Source: Vibrio sp. 99-70-13A1 (lineage in GTDB: Bacteria > Pseudomonadota > Gammaproteobacteria > Enterobacterales > Vibrionaceae). Taken from it: a DNA stretch of 64,000 nucleotides. This document shows, in pieces, positions 45,272 to 53,518 of this stretch. The stretch is taken from NCBI RefSeq assembly GCF_013114625.1, contig NZ_VTXD01000031.1, forward strand, positions 1 through 64,000, read 5' to 3'. Made by a program: the position numbers and the translations under genes. Each line of letters opens with the position of its first letter. Positions within the stretch are counted from its first letter, which is position 1. The notes under the pieces were generated by a model. It was not told where the DNA came from. It worked only from the letters and a program-made list of their open reading frames with translations, and did no database searches.

Positions 45272-45658
45272 ATGAACTTACTCCCGACAGGAACACAGCT
45301 AGGAAAGTTAGAGCTACTTGAAATATATGAAGATTTTTTAGGACCTAAGTGCTTTTCAGTAAAAAATGAACACACTCAAAGGTATTTGGTGTATTGGAGT
45401 GGGGATTATGATGAAGGTACTTGCATTAAATGGGCTTACATACCTGTCACTAAGCCTTTGTTGGCAAGTTTATTAAATAACAAAGTGAGCTTTCATGATG
45501 CCTTTCACCAAGCTGCTGAGTTATATATTGCTTCAATTTATTCAGATGGAGTAGGGAAATCTGCGAAGGTAGAACGGGTAAACGGTATGAATAGACACTT
45601 GGTAAATTTGCCCCCGATAAACTACATAATTGAACCTGAAGAAGCTTGTATGATTTAG
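45272..45658 (+). CDS. Small protein of unknown function behind a LexA box
   Basis: Soluble protein of 128 residues with no signal peptide. It opens LPTGTQLGKLELLEIYEDFLGPKCFSVKNEHTQRYLVYW and goes on WAYIPVTKPLLASLLNNKVSFHDAFHQA. The pattern recalls the DUF6575-type domain (memory, not a search). GAGGAA precedes the ATG by 5 bp. The LexA box upstream makes it a probable member of the SOS regulon. DUF6575-like proteins are of unknown function; some occur in accessory or defence-type contexts. It is monocistronic, followed by a 355-bp gap. Confidence 0.72.
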   Translation: MNLLPTGTQLGKLELLEIYEDFLGPKCFSVKNEHTQRYLVYWSGDYDEGTCIKWAYIPVTKPLLASLLNNKVSFHDAFHQAAELYIASIYSDGVGKSAKVERVNGMNRHLVNLPPINYIIEPEEACMI

Positions 45659-46013
45659 CTAAAGTCGAATTCACTAGTTTTTCGTGCTTTGTATTGGCTG
45701 TAAATGACGCTTGGTTAACGTAAATGGCTTTGTGAGTATTGGCAACAATGGGGATTCATTTAACCAAAATAATCTACTGCAATAATTGATATTGCTAATT
45801 AATTATACTGAAGTAGTGAAGTGTTCTGGATTTTGATGTCGCCTAACTTTCAGCCTGGAGAGAGTGACTGGTTTTTTGATGATATTCGGCTATTAATGTT
45901 GTTTTAACTGTAAAAGTGAAATTTTGAGCTGTGTAATCTTGTTTTGGTGGAGTTATTGCGTATCCTTTTTATGTAAATCAAATGTTAAAATGACAATCAT
46001 TAAGGAGTCGATG
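45659..46013. other. Intergenic region with Fur-type box
   Basis: About 355 bp without a supported gene. A Fur-like box lies at its right end. A 23-codon frame at 45836-45907 has no ribosome-binding site and was not called. Confidence 0.55.
45986..46004. promoter_or_regulatory. Candidate Fur box before dioxygenase operon
   Basis: TAAAATGACAATCATTAAG matches about 14 of 19 positions of the Fur consensus, with AATGANAATCATT intact except one base. It overlaps the ribosome-binding site of the dioxygenase gene, which would suit repression by iron-loaded Fur. Confidence 0.5.
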
Positions 46014-46670
46014 ATGTTACATGCTCGCGAAAATACCTTACATATCACACACCTAAGTAACCATGCTATAGAGGAACTTTCACCTTCATTTTCTCAGCTT
46101 CCAAGTACTGAACATGCTGATGGTAAATACCGCTTACGCCGATATTCTGTTGTCCGTTTTTGTGAAGGTAAAGTCGTAGAGCAGAATAAACATAACTTTG
46201 TCCAATCAGATGACATTAACCATTTTCAAGGCAACGTTGTTAGGCAATTTGAAGCTATTGAGCCGCAAATCCTTAACGGTGTGGGTATGCAAGAAATGTG
46301 TGCGCTGTTTACCCAAAGTAATGAATTGCAAGATGGTCAAGAAATTGAAATACATCAAATGCGTATTTCAGCCATTTATGAAGAAACTCAAGTTGCACCA
46401 GAGGGTGTACACCAAGATGGCTTTGATCATATAGCTTTAGTCGGTATCTCTCGACATAACATCGTTGGGGGAGAAATCATGTTGTATCAAGATTATAACG
46501 AAGCTCCGTTTTTTAGAAAAATACTGAATAACGGTGAAGTGGCGATTCTAGCGGATAGTAAACTATGGCATAACGCTCAACCTATTCGAACCGTACAATA
46601 TGATGAGGCTGGTCATATGGATGTATTTGTACTTACGGCAAAGGATGCTCGAAATGCACTTCAATCTTAA
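46014..46670 (+). CDS. 2-oxoglutarate/Fe(II)-dependent dioxygenase family protein
   Basis: Cytoplasmic protein of 218 residues in the 2OG-Fe_Oxy_2 type, which includes the L-isoleucine 4-hydroxylase of Bacillus. The metal triad is visible as His133 and Asp135 (GVHQDGFDH) and His186 (KLWHNAQPI). Arg192 shortly after would bind 2-oxoglutarate. AAGGAG at 46002-46007 is better spaced for the ATG at 46014 than the one at 46011. It overlaps the next gene by 17 bp. Hydroxylation of a free amino acid is the best family-based guess; the substrate is unknown. Confidence 0.82.
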   Translation: MLHARENTLHITHLSNHAIEELSPSFSQLPSTEHADGKYRLRRYSVVRFCEGKVVEQNKHNFVQSDDINHFQGNVVRQFEAIEPQILNGVGMQEMCALFTQSNELQDGQEIEIHQMRISAIYEETQVAPEGVHQDGFDHIALVGISRHNIVGGEIMLYQDYNEAPFFRKILNNGEVAILADSKLWHNAQPIRTVQYDEAGHMDVFVLTAKDARNALQS

Positions 46671-47886
46671 TGAAATTCGCCAACAATTTAGCGCTTTAGG
46701 TCAGTATCACAATAATAAGCCAGTGACCTTTTTTGATGGTCCGGGTGGTTCTCAAGTGCCTGAATCAGTCCTTTCTTCTATGACTGAATATTTGGGACAC
46801 TTCAATGCTAATTTAGGTGGTCATTATTTCTCAAGCCAGAAAACAACAAGCCTAATGCAGCACGCTAGAGAATCTGCGCAAGCCTTATTGAATGCTGAGT
46901 CTTCAGGGAATATTGTATTTGGTGCGAATATGACGTCTCTTACTTTCCAGCTAAGTCGTACAATCAGTCGAGATTGGTCGGAAGGGGATGAAGTGATTGT
47001 CACGGCTCTTGATCATTACTCTAATGTATCGAGTTGGAAACAAGCAGCAGAAGATAAAGGTGTTATCGTTCATCAAGTGCGTGTTGATGAACGCGATTGC
47101 AGCCTAGATATGGAACATTTTGAATCTTTACTTAGTTCCAAGACTAAGTTGGTCGCAGTGACGTTTGCATCTAATACAACAGGTTCAATTGTTGACGTAG
47201 AGAAGGTAGTTAAACTGGCTCACGATGTTGGTGCCCAGGTGTATGTTGATGCGGTTCATTACGCTCCGCATCATTTAGTTGATGTGCAGAAATTGAATTG
47301 TGATTTTTTAGTTTGTTCGGCGTATAAATTTTTCGGTCCTCATATCGGAATTGCGTATATTGCTCCTCAGTGGTTGCACACTTTAAATCCCTACAAGGTT
47401 GAACCCGCAACCAATGTTGGACCTGGCAGGTTTGAAACCGGCACTCAAAGTTTTGAAGCGCTTGCTGGGTTGGTTGCTGCTATCGAGTACCTGGCGCAAT
47501 TAGGTGATGCAAATGCATCACTGAGAAGAAGGTTAGAGCAAAGCTATAAATTGTATAATCAGCATGAATCTAAGCTAAGTGAATACTTTTTGACTCGCTT
47601 AACTGAGCTTGACGGTGTGACGTTATATGGTCGTACAGAGCATAATTCTGATTGTCGAACTCCCACTTTCGCGATTACATTTCCTAAGCACTCAACGGAG
47701 TACATAGCTCGTGCTTTAGGTGAGCATAATATATGTGTTTGGAATGGGCATTTTTATGCATTAGGTCTTGTACGTCAGCTAAATATTGAAGAGCAAGGTG
47801 TCGTCAGAATTGGCTGCATGCACTACAACTCAATTGAAGAAATTGATCTGCTATTTAATGTACTAGAAGGGATAACTAGAAGTTAA
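46654..47886 (+). CDS. Cysteine desulfurase-like class V aminotransferase
   Basis: PLP enzyme of 410 residues, of the subfamily once named after V. cholerae VC1184 (recalled). The PLP lysine is Lys225 (CSAYKFFGPHIG), with Asp199/His202 in VDAVHYAPHH and His121 in ALDHYSNVSSW. The ATG at 46654 has AAGGA 8 bp upstream, inside the dioxygenase gene. No typical desulfurase active-site Cys loop is evident, so sulfur transfer is uncertain; a lyase or aminotransferase on the hydroxylated amino acid is possible (inference). Confidence 0.84.
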   Translation: MHFNLNEIRQQFSALGQYHNNKPVTFFDGPGGSQVPESVLSSMTEYLGHFNANLGGHYFSSQKTTSLMQHARESAQALLNAESSGNIVFGANMTSLTFQLSRTISRDWSEGDEVIVTALDHYSNVSSWKQAAEDKGVIVHQVRVDERDCSLDMEHFESLLSSKTKLVAVTFASNTTGSIVDVEKVVKLAHDVGAQVYVDAVHYAPHHLVDVQKLNCDFLVCSAYKFFGPHIGIAYIAPQWLHTLNPYKVEPATNVGPGRFETGTQSFEALAGLVAAIEYLAQLGDANASLRRRLEQSYKLYNQHESKLSEYFLTRLTELDGVTLYGRTEHNSDCRTPTFAITFPKHSTEYIARALGEHNICVWNGHFYALGLVRQLNIEEQGVVRIGCMHYNSIEEIDLLFNVLEGITRS

Positions 47887-47910
47887 CTCTTTTTCAATAA
47901 TGATTAAATT

Positions 47911-47939
47911 AATGACGATCTTTGGGTCGTCATTTTTAT
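47911..47939 (+). terminator. Terminator of dioxygenase operon
   Basis: AATGACGA (47911-47918) pairs with TCGTCATT (47927-47934), followed by TTTTATTT. Confidence 0.88.
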
Positions 47940-48283
47940 TTATTGCTATCACTACTTTCTGAATCTACTTTTGATAGATATAAAGCGATGAGCTTGATTT
48001 CTTCAACGGTATACTCATCAATGACCAGCTCCATCAAAGGGTATAAGCCACTTTTTCGTGTTTTATTAGAAAATGCGAGTAACTGATTCACTAAATATTC
48101 TTCACTTTGTCCATTAATTTTAGGGTAAGTAGAAATTAAGGGCTCTGATCCTGTTGAACCATGGCAATTTACGCAGCCACCTTTTTCTTGCATTGTATAG
48201 AGTTGTTTCCCTAGTTCGAAGTTGCTTGTGGCATAACAGCATAATGAGAATAGAGATAAGCATATAAAGATGAAGATCTTCAT
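47936..48283 (-). CDS. Small class I cytochrome c
   Basis: Periplasmic c-type cytochrome of 115 residues. A signal peptide covers about 1-18. One haem site is CVNCH (Cys37, Cys40, His41), and a likely axial Met lies in LYPLMELV. The length suits a soluble electron carrier. AAGGAG precedes the ATG. No oxidase or reductase gene is nearby, so its partner is unknown. Convergent with the dioxygenase operon. Confidence 0.88.
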   Translation of the reverse strand: MKIFIFICLSLFSLCCYATSNFELGKQLYTMQEKGGCVNCHGSTGSEPLISTYPKINGQSEEYLVNQLLAFSNKTRKSGLYPLMELVIDEYTVEEIKLIALYLSKVDSESSDSNK

Positions 48284-48513
48284 AAGGACTCCTTTTATCG
48301 TATGTAATGATTAACTAATGTTAGCAGTTAAGCATTCTTATGCATAATATGAGTGGTGGTAAATTACTATGAAGTCTCATTTGCTAAGATAAAATTACTT
48401 AGGCGTTACACGGTTCAAGAAGTGAAATTGATGGGAAAGAGTTAAGGAACTTCAGCGTGTCCACGCATGATGGTAAACACGCTGAATTAAACTTATCCTT
48501 AAGGCAATAACAT

Positions 48514-49338
48514 TTAAGCCGACACCTCAACTTCGTAAGAGCTAAATTTACGAATATTGATAACCCCAGTATCTAAGATTAGGTACTGACCTTTTATACC
48601 TTGTAGTATTCCGGTTACTTCAGGGTTCTTATCAAAATTATGAGAAGTGATTTTCACAGGGTGTTGCTCTACTGGGTAGCTTAATGGCGTGATGTTTTCA
48701 CTTAAAACTTCTACTGCATCATCCCCATGTTTTGCTTTTACTTCTGAAATAGTATCTTCTACTAATGGCAAAAGTTCCTTAGCTCGTTCGACTAATTCAA
48801 TATCGTCCCCATCGCCTTTTAGTAGTGTTCTCCAGTTGGTTTTGTCTGCTATATGCTTCGCTAGCTCAATCTCAATCAAACCAGAGATATGACGAGTTTT
48901 TACTTTCAGAATAGGCAAACCCTGAGTGGCGCCTTGATCTATCCAGCGCGTTGGGATTTGAGTATGGCGAGTGATGCCTACTTTTAAACTAGAGGTATTC
49001 GATAGGTACACAAAGTGATCTACCATGCAGTTATCTTCACCCCATTGAGGTTCACGGCATGTGCCTTCTTCATAGTGACAAGTTTCAGGCTTCATTATGC
49101 ACATGTCGCAGCTCGCCAGTTTTCGCATACATACGAAGCAGTGACCTTGAGAATAACTTTTCTTGGTTTTCTTACCACAAGCGCTACAAAAAATGTTGCC
49201 TGTATGGGTAAGAGTAATGGATTGACCGATGAGTGGATTCAGCTCCACAAATTCATTCCCTACAGGTAGGCGGTAAGAGACGGTACCATCAAGAGAAGCA
49301 CTCATTTTTTTGAGTGTCCCTGTTGCTAATAAAGACAT
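48514..49338 (-). CDS. DUF2797 zinc-ribbon protein
   Basis: Protein of 274 residues of the DUF2797 family. An N-terminal cysteine-rich block has CSACGKK, CFVCMRKL, CDMC, CHYEEGTC, enough for two zinc sites. It is followed by a stretch like the GIY-YIG fold (HFVYLSNTSSLKVGITR...RWIDQGATQG), then an OB-like tail. Related proteins are small GIY-YIG-like factors of unknown role. It is monocistronic. Confidence 0.8.
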   Translation of the reverse strand: MSLLATGTLKKMSASLDGTVSYRLPVGNEFVELNPLIGQSITLTHTGNIFCSACGKKTKKSYSQGHCFVCMRKLASCDMCIMKPETCHYEEGTCREPQWGEDNCMVDHFVYLSNTSSLKVGITRHTQIPTRWIDQGATQGLPILKVKTRHISGLIEIELAKHIADKTNWRTLLKGDGDDIELVERAKELLPLVEDTISEVKAKHGDDAVEVLSENITPLSYPVEQHPVKITSHNFDKNPEVTGILQGIKGQYLILDTGVINIRKFSSYEVEVSA

Positions 49339-49650
49339 GACATTACTCGAAATAATTATATTTACGCCCAGAACCCTACATTCGTTCGATGCTTAATAGT
49401 TGCTGAGCTAGTTTGTTCAGTATATCAAACCGTTGAGGCTTTTTGCTTTAGTTATCTGCCGTTAGGAGGATTTAGTGTGTTTATAGCCATTAATTTGATA
49501 CGTGTACGAGCTCTTATATTTTAGTGTATGACATATTAAAAAACTCGTGATATAAAGTTAATGATAATAGACTGAATAAAAGTAAGTTCATTGGTTTTAT
49601 TCGATTCAGTCACATAATAATTAACTTAATATTTTCAGGAAGCTACAACC
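49339..49650. other. Intergenic region before the diguanylate cyclase gene
   Basis: 312 bp, A/T-rich. It has a perfect AGGAGG at 49464-49469 followed by only a 15-codon frame from GTG 49477. Nothing else is recognised. Confidence 0.5.
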
Positions 49651-50946
49651 GTGAAATGGTCACATAAAATAGTCATATTTTTAGTGGTATCGACGCTCGC
49701 AGCCGTTCAGTACTATAGGCTTAATGGCAATACCGTTTTAACTGCGGTCAACCCTGATGAGTATGCATTTGTTGCAACATCCGACCGAATAGATCGTGGA
49801 AAAAGCACTTCCAAATTATCTATAGAAGATGGCTTATATACGTTAACCTGTGAGCTGGTTAAGTCGGAGTACCCTTGGCCGTATTGTGGGCTGTCTATCC
49901 ATATCAATCCAGACCCCTCTATTGGTTTGGATCTGTCTCGCTATCATACTTTTCGCGTTAATATTGATTACATCACAGATGAAAAATCGAGTGGGCGATT
50001 ACGCACATATTTACGTAACTATAACCCTGCTTACTCCACTTTAGATGATGAATACACTCATAAATACAACGGTATGGAGTTTTCCCCTGGCGTAAGCCAA
50101 GGAGTGCTTGAAATCCCGATAGCCAATTTGCAAGTTATGACATGGTGGTTGGCGGATAATGATATTGCTATGGAATACTCTGCCCCTGAATACAGTAATG
50201 TGAATAAGGTTGAATTTGCTACGGGCTCTGGAGCAAAACTTGGGACACATAAAATCATTATTCGCAGTATTGAGTTTGAAGGCTCATACATAGCCGCCGA
50301 CAACTTTTTCTTGCTGTTACTGGGCGTTTGGGTCAGTACTGGCGTTATATTCATTATTGTTGAGTTAAATCGTTCCCGTAAAGCAGTTGCCAAAGCTGAA
50401 AGGCGGCACCTACACCTTAAGCATGTGAATCAAGTACTTCGTGAACAAAATTTTGAATATTCAGAGTTGGCTCACCGCGATGAATTGACCGGTACTTTGA
50501 ACCGACACGCGGTGCGAGATTGGCTAAAATTACAAGCTCAACAGGTAAAAGCAGGGCAAGGGCAGTTGGTCATGCTCTACTTCGATATCGATTATTTTAA
50601 GCAGATTAATGATAAATATGGTCACCAAATGGGTGATGATATTTTGCGTGAGTTTAGTATGGTGATGGGGAGCGGAATTAACCAAACCGACAAACTGGTT
50701 CGCTGGGGAGGGGAGGAGTTTATTATATTTTGTCCGGAAACGAGTTTAAGTGAGGGGCAAAATAAAGCAGAGAGAATTCGGCATTTAGTTGCTCAGCATT
50801 TGTGGGTTCACGGTGACAGCATGACGTGTAGTGTTGGAGTGGCAGCGATGAGGCATGAACGAGTGACAGAGACGATTGCTCGAGCGGATGAGGCTTTATA
50901 TCAAGCTAAACATTTAGGCAGGAATAAGGTTGTTACCAGTTATTAA
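49651..50946 (+). CDS. Membrane-bound diguanylate cyclase (GGDEF)
   Basis: Protein of 431 residues making c-di-GMP. It has an N-terminal signal/anchor helix (about 6-22) and a periplasmic beta-sandwich-like sensor (about 40-212). A membrane helix (about 217-238) and a coiled linker lead to a GGDEF domain with active GGEEF at 353-357. The RxxD inhibitory site five residues before is absent (NQTD), so product inhibition is unlikely. The GTG start follows an AGGA motif. The sensor resembles carbohydrate-binding sandwiches, so a sugar ligand is possible. Confidence 0.9.
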   Translation: MKWSHKIVIFLVVSTLAAVQYYRLNGNTVLTAVNPDEYAFVATSDRIDRGKSTSKLSIEDGLYTLTCELVKSEYPWPYCGLSIHINPDPSIGLDLSRYHTFRVNIDYITDEKSSGRLRTYLRNYNPAYSTLDDEYTHKYNGMEFSPGVSQGVLEIPIANLQVMTWWLADNDIAMEYSAPEYSNVNKVEFATGSGAKLGTHKIIIRSIEFEGSYIAADNFFLLLLGVWVSTGVIFIIVELNRSRKAVAKAERRHLHLKHVNQVLREQNFEYSELAHRDELTGTLNRHAVRDWLKLQAQQVKAGQGQLVMLYFDIDYFKQINDKYGHQMGDDILREFSMVMGSGINQTDKLVRWGGEEFIIFCPETSLSEGQNKAERIRHLVAQHLWVHGDSMTCSVGVAAMRHERVTETIARADEALYQAKHLGRNKVVTSY

Positions 50947-50981
50947 GCTCACGTTTATCATTCTCATGTTTTATTGAGAAT

Positions 50982-51004
50982 AAAAAAAGGTGGCGTAAGC
51001 CACC
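50982..51004 (-). terminator. Terminator for the dicarboxylate transporter transcript or an sRNA
   Basis: GGTGGC pairs with GCCACC around a GTAA loop; the A-tract at 50982-50988 gives the U run on the minus strand. It is 190 bp past the transporter stop, an unusually long 3' UTR. Confidence 0.88.
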
Positions 51005-51110
51005 AAAAGGGAAACTGTTGGAAAGGTGTATTCAAATCATCGGGGGAGAAGCTTTGATGTTTCCAGCAGAGTAGTGCTCGTTAACGCCGTCGGTTAAACG
51101 GCGTTTTAAT
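51005..51110 (-). ncRNA. Candidate 3' UTR-derived small RNA
   Basis: Between the transporter stop and its terminator the minus-strand RNA carries an upstream hairpin (51083-51105). An unstructured C/U-rich stretch follows, including CUUCUCCCCC (complement of 51041-51050), complementary to ribosome-binding sites. The Hfq-type terminator at 50982-51004 closes it. This is the layout of sRNAs processed from mRNA 3' ends in Vibrio. Purely structural inference. Confidence 0.4.
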
Positions 51111-51112
51111 GT
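51082..51112 (+). terminator. Plus-strand terminator downstream of the cyclase gene
   Basis: AACGCCGT (51083-51090) pairs with ACGGCGTT (51098-51105), followed by T-rich sequence. It lies beyond the minus-strand terminator at 50982, so the two 3' ends overlap. Confidence 0.7.
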
Positions 51113-51193
51113 TATCTATGATTTAGTTTAAGGCATCAGCCATAGATAGATGGCTATCTATATCTAGCTCTATACCACTCTATGGCTTAAGTC

Positions 51194-52564
51194 TTACCAG
51201 AAGATCCACGCGAATAAAGTAAGTACCAAGATACAAACCACATTAAGAACCATACCTACTCGCATCATCTCATTTTGCTTGATATGACCTGATGCAAAAA
51301 CAATGGCATTGGGTGGTGTCGCGACTGGGAGCATAAAGGCGCATGATGCAGCAACTGCAATAAGAGCTGAAAGGATCACAGGAGACATCCCTAAAGCTTC
51401 TGCTATTGTTGCGAATACAGGGACAAGTAACGCAGCGCTTGCGGTATTACTTGCAAATTCTGTTAAGAAAACGACAAACGCAACGACGGCTAAAATAGTC
51501 AGCAATATTCCTGCTTGCTCTAAAAATCCGCTTAATGAATGCGCCAAGAAAACACTGGTTCCAGTCGCCTTCAGAATGTTACTTAGGCAAATACCACCAC
51601 CAAACAGAATTAGCACACCCCAGTCTGTGGTTTTTTCAATGTCTTTCCATTCAACAGCTCTAGAGGCACCAAGTAGTACAATAGCGCCAATAGCGACCAG
51701 GCTATCAAACTTAGAGAACCCACCAATCATGGCGTTAATCGGTTTTCCGAAAATCCAGAGCGTGACGGTGAGTAAGAAAATTGAAAGCGTGATTTTTTTG
51801 CTGTTTGTCCATTCGACTGGTTTGTGGTCTAGCTCAAAAGTATGGTTTAGCTGAGGCTTCGTCATTGCATAAAGGATGAACATCGCAATCGGCATTAAGA
51901 CTAAAGATATAGGTAATCCTAGCGCCATCCATTCCGTAAAGCTTAAGCCTACTTCTGCAGCTGCAATAGCATTGGGTGGGCTACCGACTAAGGTTGCGAT
52001 ACCACCAATTGAAGCACAATAAGCGATGCCTAACAGAACAAACACATAAGTATTTCTGTTTTCTCTTTGATCGACTTTGCTCATCACACCAAGTACTAGA
52101 GGCAACATCATTGCGGTAGTTGCGGTATTCGATATCCACATAGAAAGCCCAGCACTTACACCAAATAGCATGAAAATGGCAACGGACATTTTACCTTTAG
52201 CTATGATCAGTACCTTATCGGCAATGGCTTTATCTAATTCTTGTTTATTCAACGCGGCAGCGAGAGCAAAGCCACCCAAGAATAAGAAGATGATAGGGTT
52301 CGAAAAGTTTGACAGTGCCGCTGATGTATTGAAAACACCGAATAGGACAGCAAGTAACGGAACAAGTAAGGCGGTGATACTGACATGTATGGCTTCTGTT
52401 AACCATAAAACAGCAACGAACACCAAAATACTTAGTCCCGTATTGACACTAGATTCAAAGGGTAATGTGGTTAAAAGAATGGTAAACAAGAGTATGTTAC
52501 CGATTAAAATCATGCTGTTTCGGGTAAACAGCCAGTGCTTCAGTGTGGTGACCAATGCCGTCAT
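51194..52564 (-). CDS. SLC13/DASS sodium:dicarboxylate symporter, INDY-like
   Basis: Inner-membrane protein of 456 residues, closely resembling VcINDY of V. cholerae as I recall it (LSILVFVAVLWLTEAIHVSITALLVPLLAV; GIAYCASIGGIATLVGSPPNAIAAAEVGLSFTEWMALGLP). Both SNT substrate/sodium motifs are intact: SNTATTAMMLP and SNTASAALLVP. It imports succinate-type C4 dicarboxylates with sodium. Monocistronic with an unusually long 3' UTR. Confidence 0.92.
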   Translation of the reverse strand: MTALVTTLKHWLFTRNSMILIGNILLFTILLTTLPFESSVNTGLSILVFVAVLWLTEAIHVSITALLVPLLAVLFGVFNTSAALSNFSNPIIFLFLGGFALAAALNKQELDKAIADKVLIIAKGKMSVAIFMLFGVSAGLSMWISNTATTAMMLPLVLGVMSKVDQRENRNTYVFVLLGIAYCASIGGIATLVGSPPNAIAAAEVGLSFTEWMALGLPISLVLMPIAMFILYAMTKPQLNHTFELDHKPVEWTNSKKITLSIFLLTVTLWIFGKPINAMIGGFSKFDSLVAIGAIVLLGASRAVEWKDIEKTTDWGVLILFGGGICLSNILKATGTSVFLAHSLSGFLEQAGILLTILAVVAFVVFLTEFASNTASAALLVPVFATIAEALGMSPVILSALIAVAASCAFMLPVATPPNAIVFASGHIKQNEMMRVGMVLNVVCILVLTLFAWIFW

Positions 52565-52751
52565 AAGACGCTCCTTTTTCTAGACCTCGTTCTGCCTTTA
52601 CAGCTTATTATTGACGAGGTCGACCATGGTTAACTTTATGTAGGGTGTGAATTTGTTGAAAGAATGTTACTTAGGTTAAGGAGTGTGTGTTGGTGTGTTT
52701 TAAATGGAAGGTGAGAAAGTGTGAAGCGACAAATTTAAAATGTATAGGAAT

Positions 52752-53480
52752 CTACACATCTACTTTTAAAGAAAGCTCAGATGCGGGTGGTTTAGCTTGA
52801 ATTGGTTCTTTAGGACCCAAAAATTTAGGCATGGTACCAATGATGTATAAGTCTAAAAATGCTTTACTTCGTGCGAAAACTTCTCTTAAACGAATAGTTA
52901 TACCTGAATGCTTTGTCGGGCCCGAGACCGCTAAACATTGCGCATTTATATCAAATGAGTGAGCAATAAAGAGGGCGCGTTCACAATGAAACTTTTGAGT
53001 AATGATTAAAAAGTTATCCGTATCAAAAATTTCTTTAGCTCGAACAATAGAATCTAATGTCCTGAAACCAGCATAATCTAAGTTTATACGTTCTTCAGGT
53101 ACCCCTGCTTTTAATAAGTCACGTTTCATTGTCCATGGTTCATTGTATGAACGATGGGCATTATCGCCACTAAGTAAAAACTGATGGATCTTGTTTTGTT
53201 CAAATAAAGCGATAGCTGCATCTATACGGTGGGAGTAATATTCATTGAGAGTTCGACCCAAGTATTTACTGGTGCCTAATACCACAGCGACTTCTCGCTC
53301 CGGAACCGATTCCAAAGACATGATAATGCGTCCTTTCGCCTGCCAAGAAACCCAGAGATCAATAGCCGTAATAGCGAAAACCATGGTAAGCAACAAAATA
53401 CCAAACACCACCGAAAGCTCACGAATTTTCGCGCGCATTCTTAATAGAGGGGAGAAGTCGTTAGGCTTAAATGATTTCAC
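52752..53480 (-). CDS. sanA: SanA-like DUF218 envelope protein
   Basis: Protein of 242 residues with one N-terminal membrane helix (about 24-46) and a periplasmic DUF218 domain. The E. coli SanA pattern is conserved: VVLGTSKYLGRTLNEYYSHRIDAAI, LLSGDNAHRSYNEPWTM, DYAGFRTLDSIVRAKEIFDTDNFLIITQKFHCERALFIA. SanA supports the outer-membrane barrier, affecting vancomycin exclusion. It starts with GTG at 53480, with AAGGAT upstream; an ATG at 53438 is the alternative but has no ribosome-binding site. Confidence 0.9.
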   Translation of the reverse strand: MKSFKPNDFSPLLRMRAKIRELSVVFGILLLTMVFAITAIDLWVSWQAKGRIIMSLESVPEREVAVVLGTSKYLGRTLNEYYSHRIDAAIALFEQNKIHQFLLSGDNAHRSYNEPWTMKRDLLKAGVPEERINLDYAGFRTLDSIVRAKEIFDTDNFLIITQKFHCERALFIAHSFDINAQCLAVSGPTKHSGITIRLREVFARSKAFLDLYIIGTMPKFLGPKEPIQAKPPASELSLKVDV

Positions 53481-53518
53481 TCTTTGAAAATCCTTATCGA
53501 GTCGTCATGGTAAATAGG

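Noticed and set aside
45836..45907. 23-codon frame before the dioxygenase gene
   Set aside because: No ribosome-binding site and too short to judge.
49545..49575. Fur-like AATGATAAT upstream of the cyclase gene
   Set aside because: Only one half resembles the consensus; the other half is unrelated.
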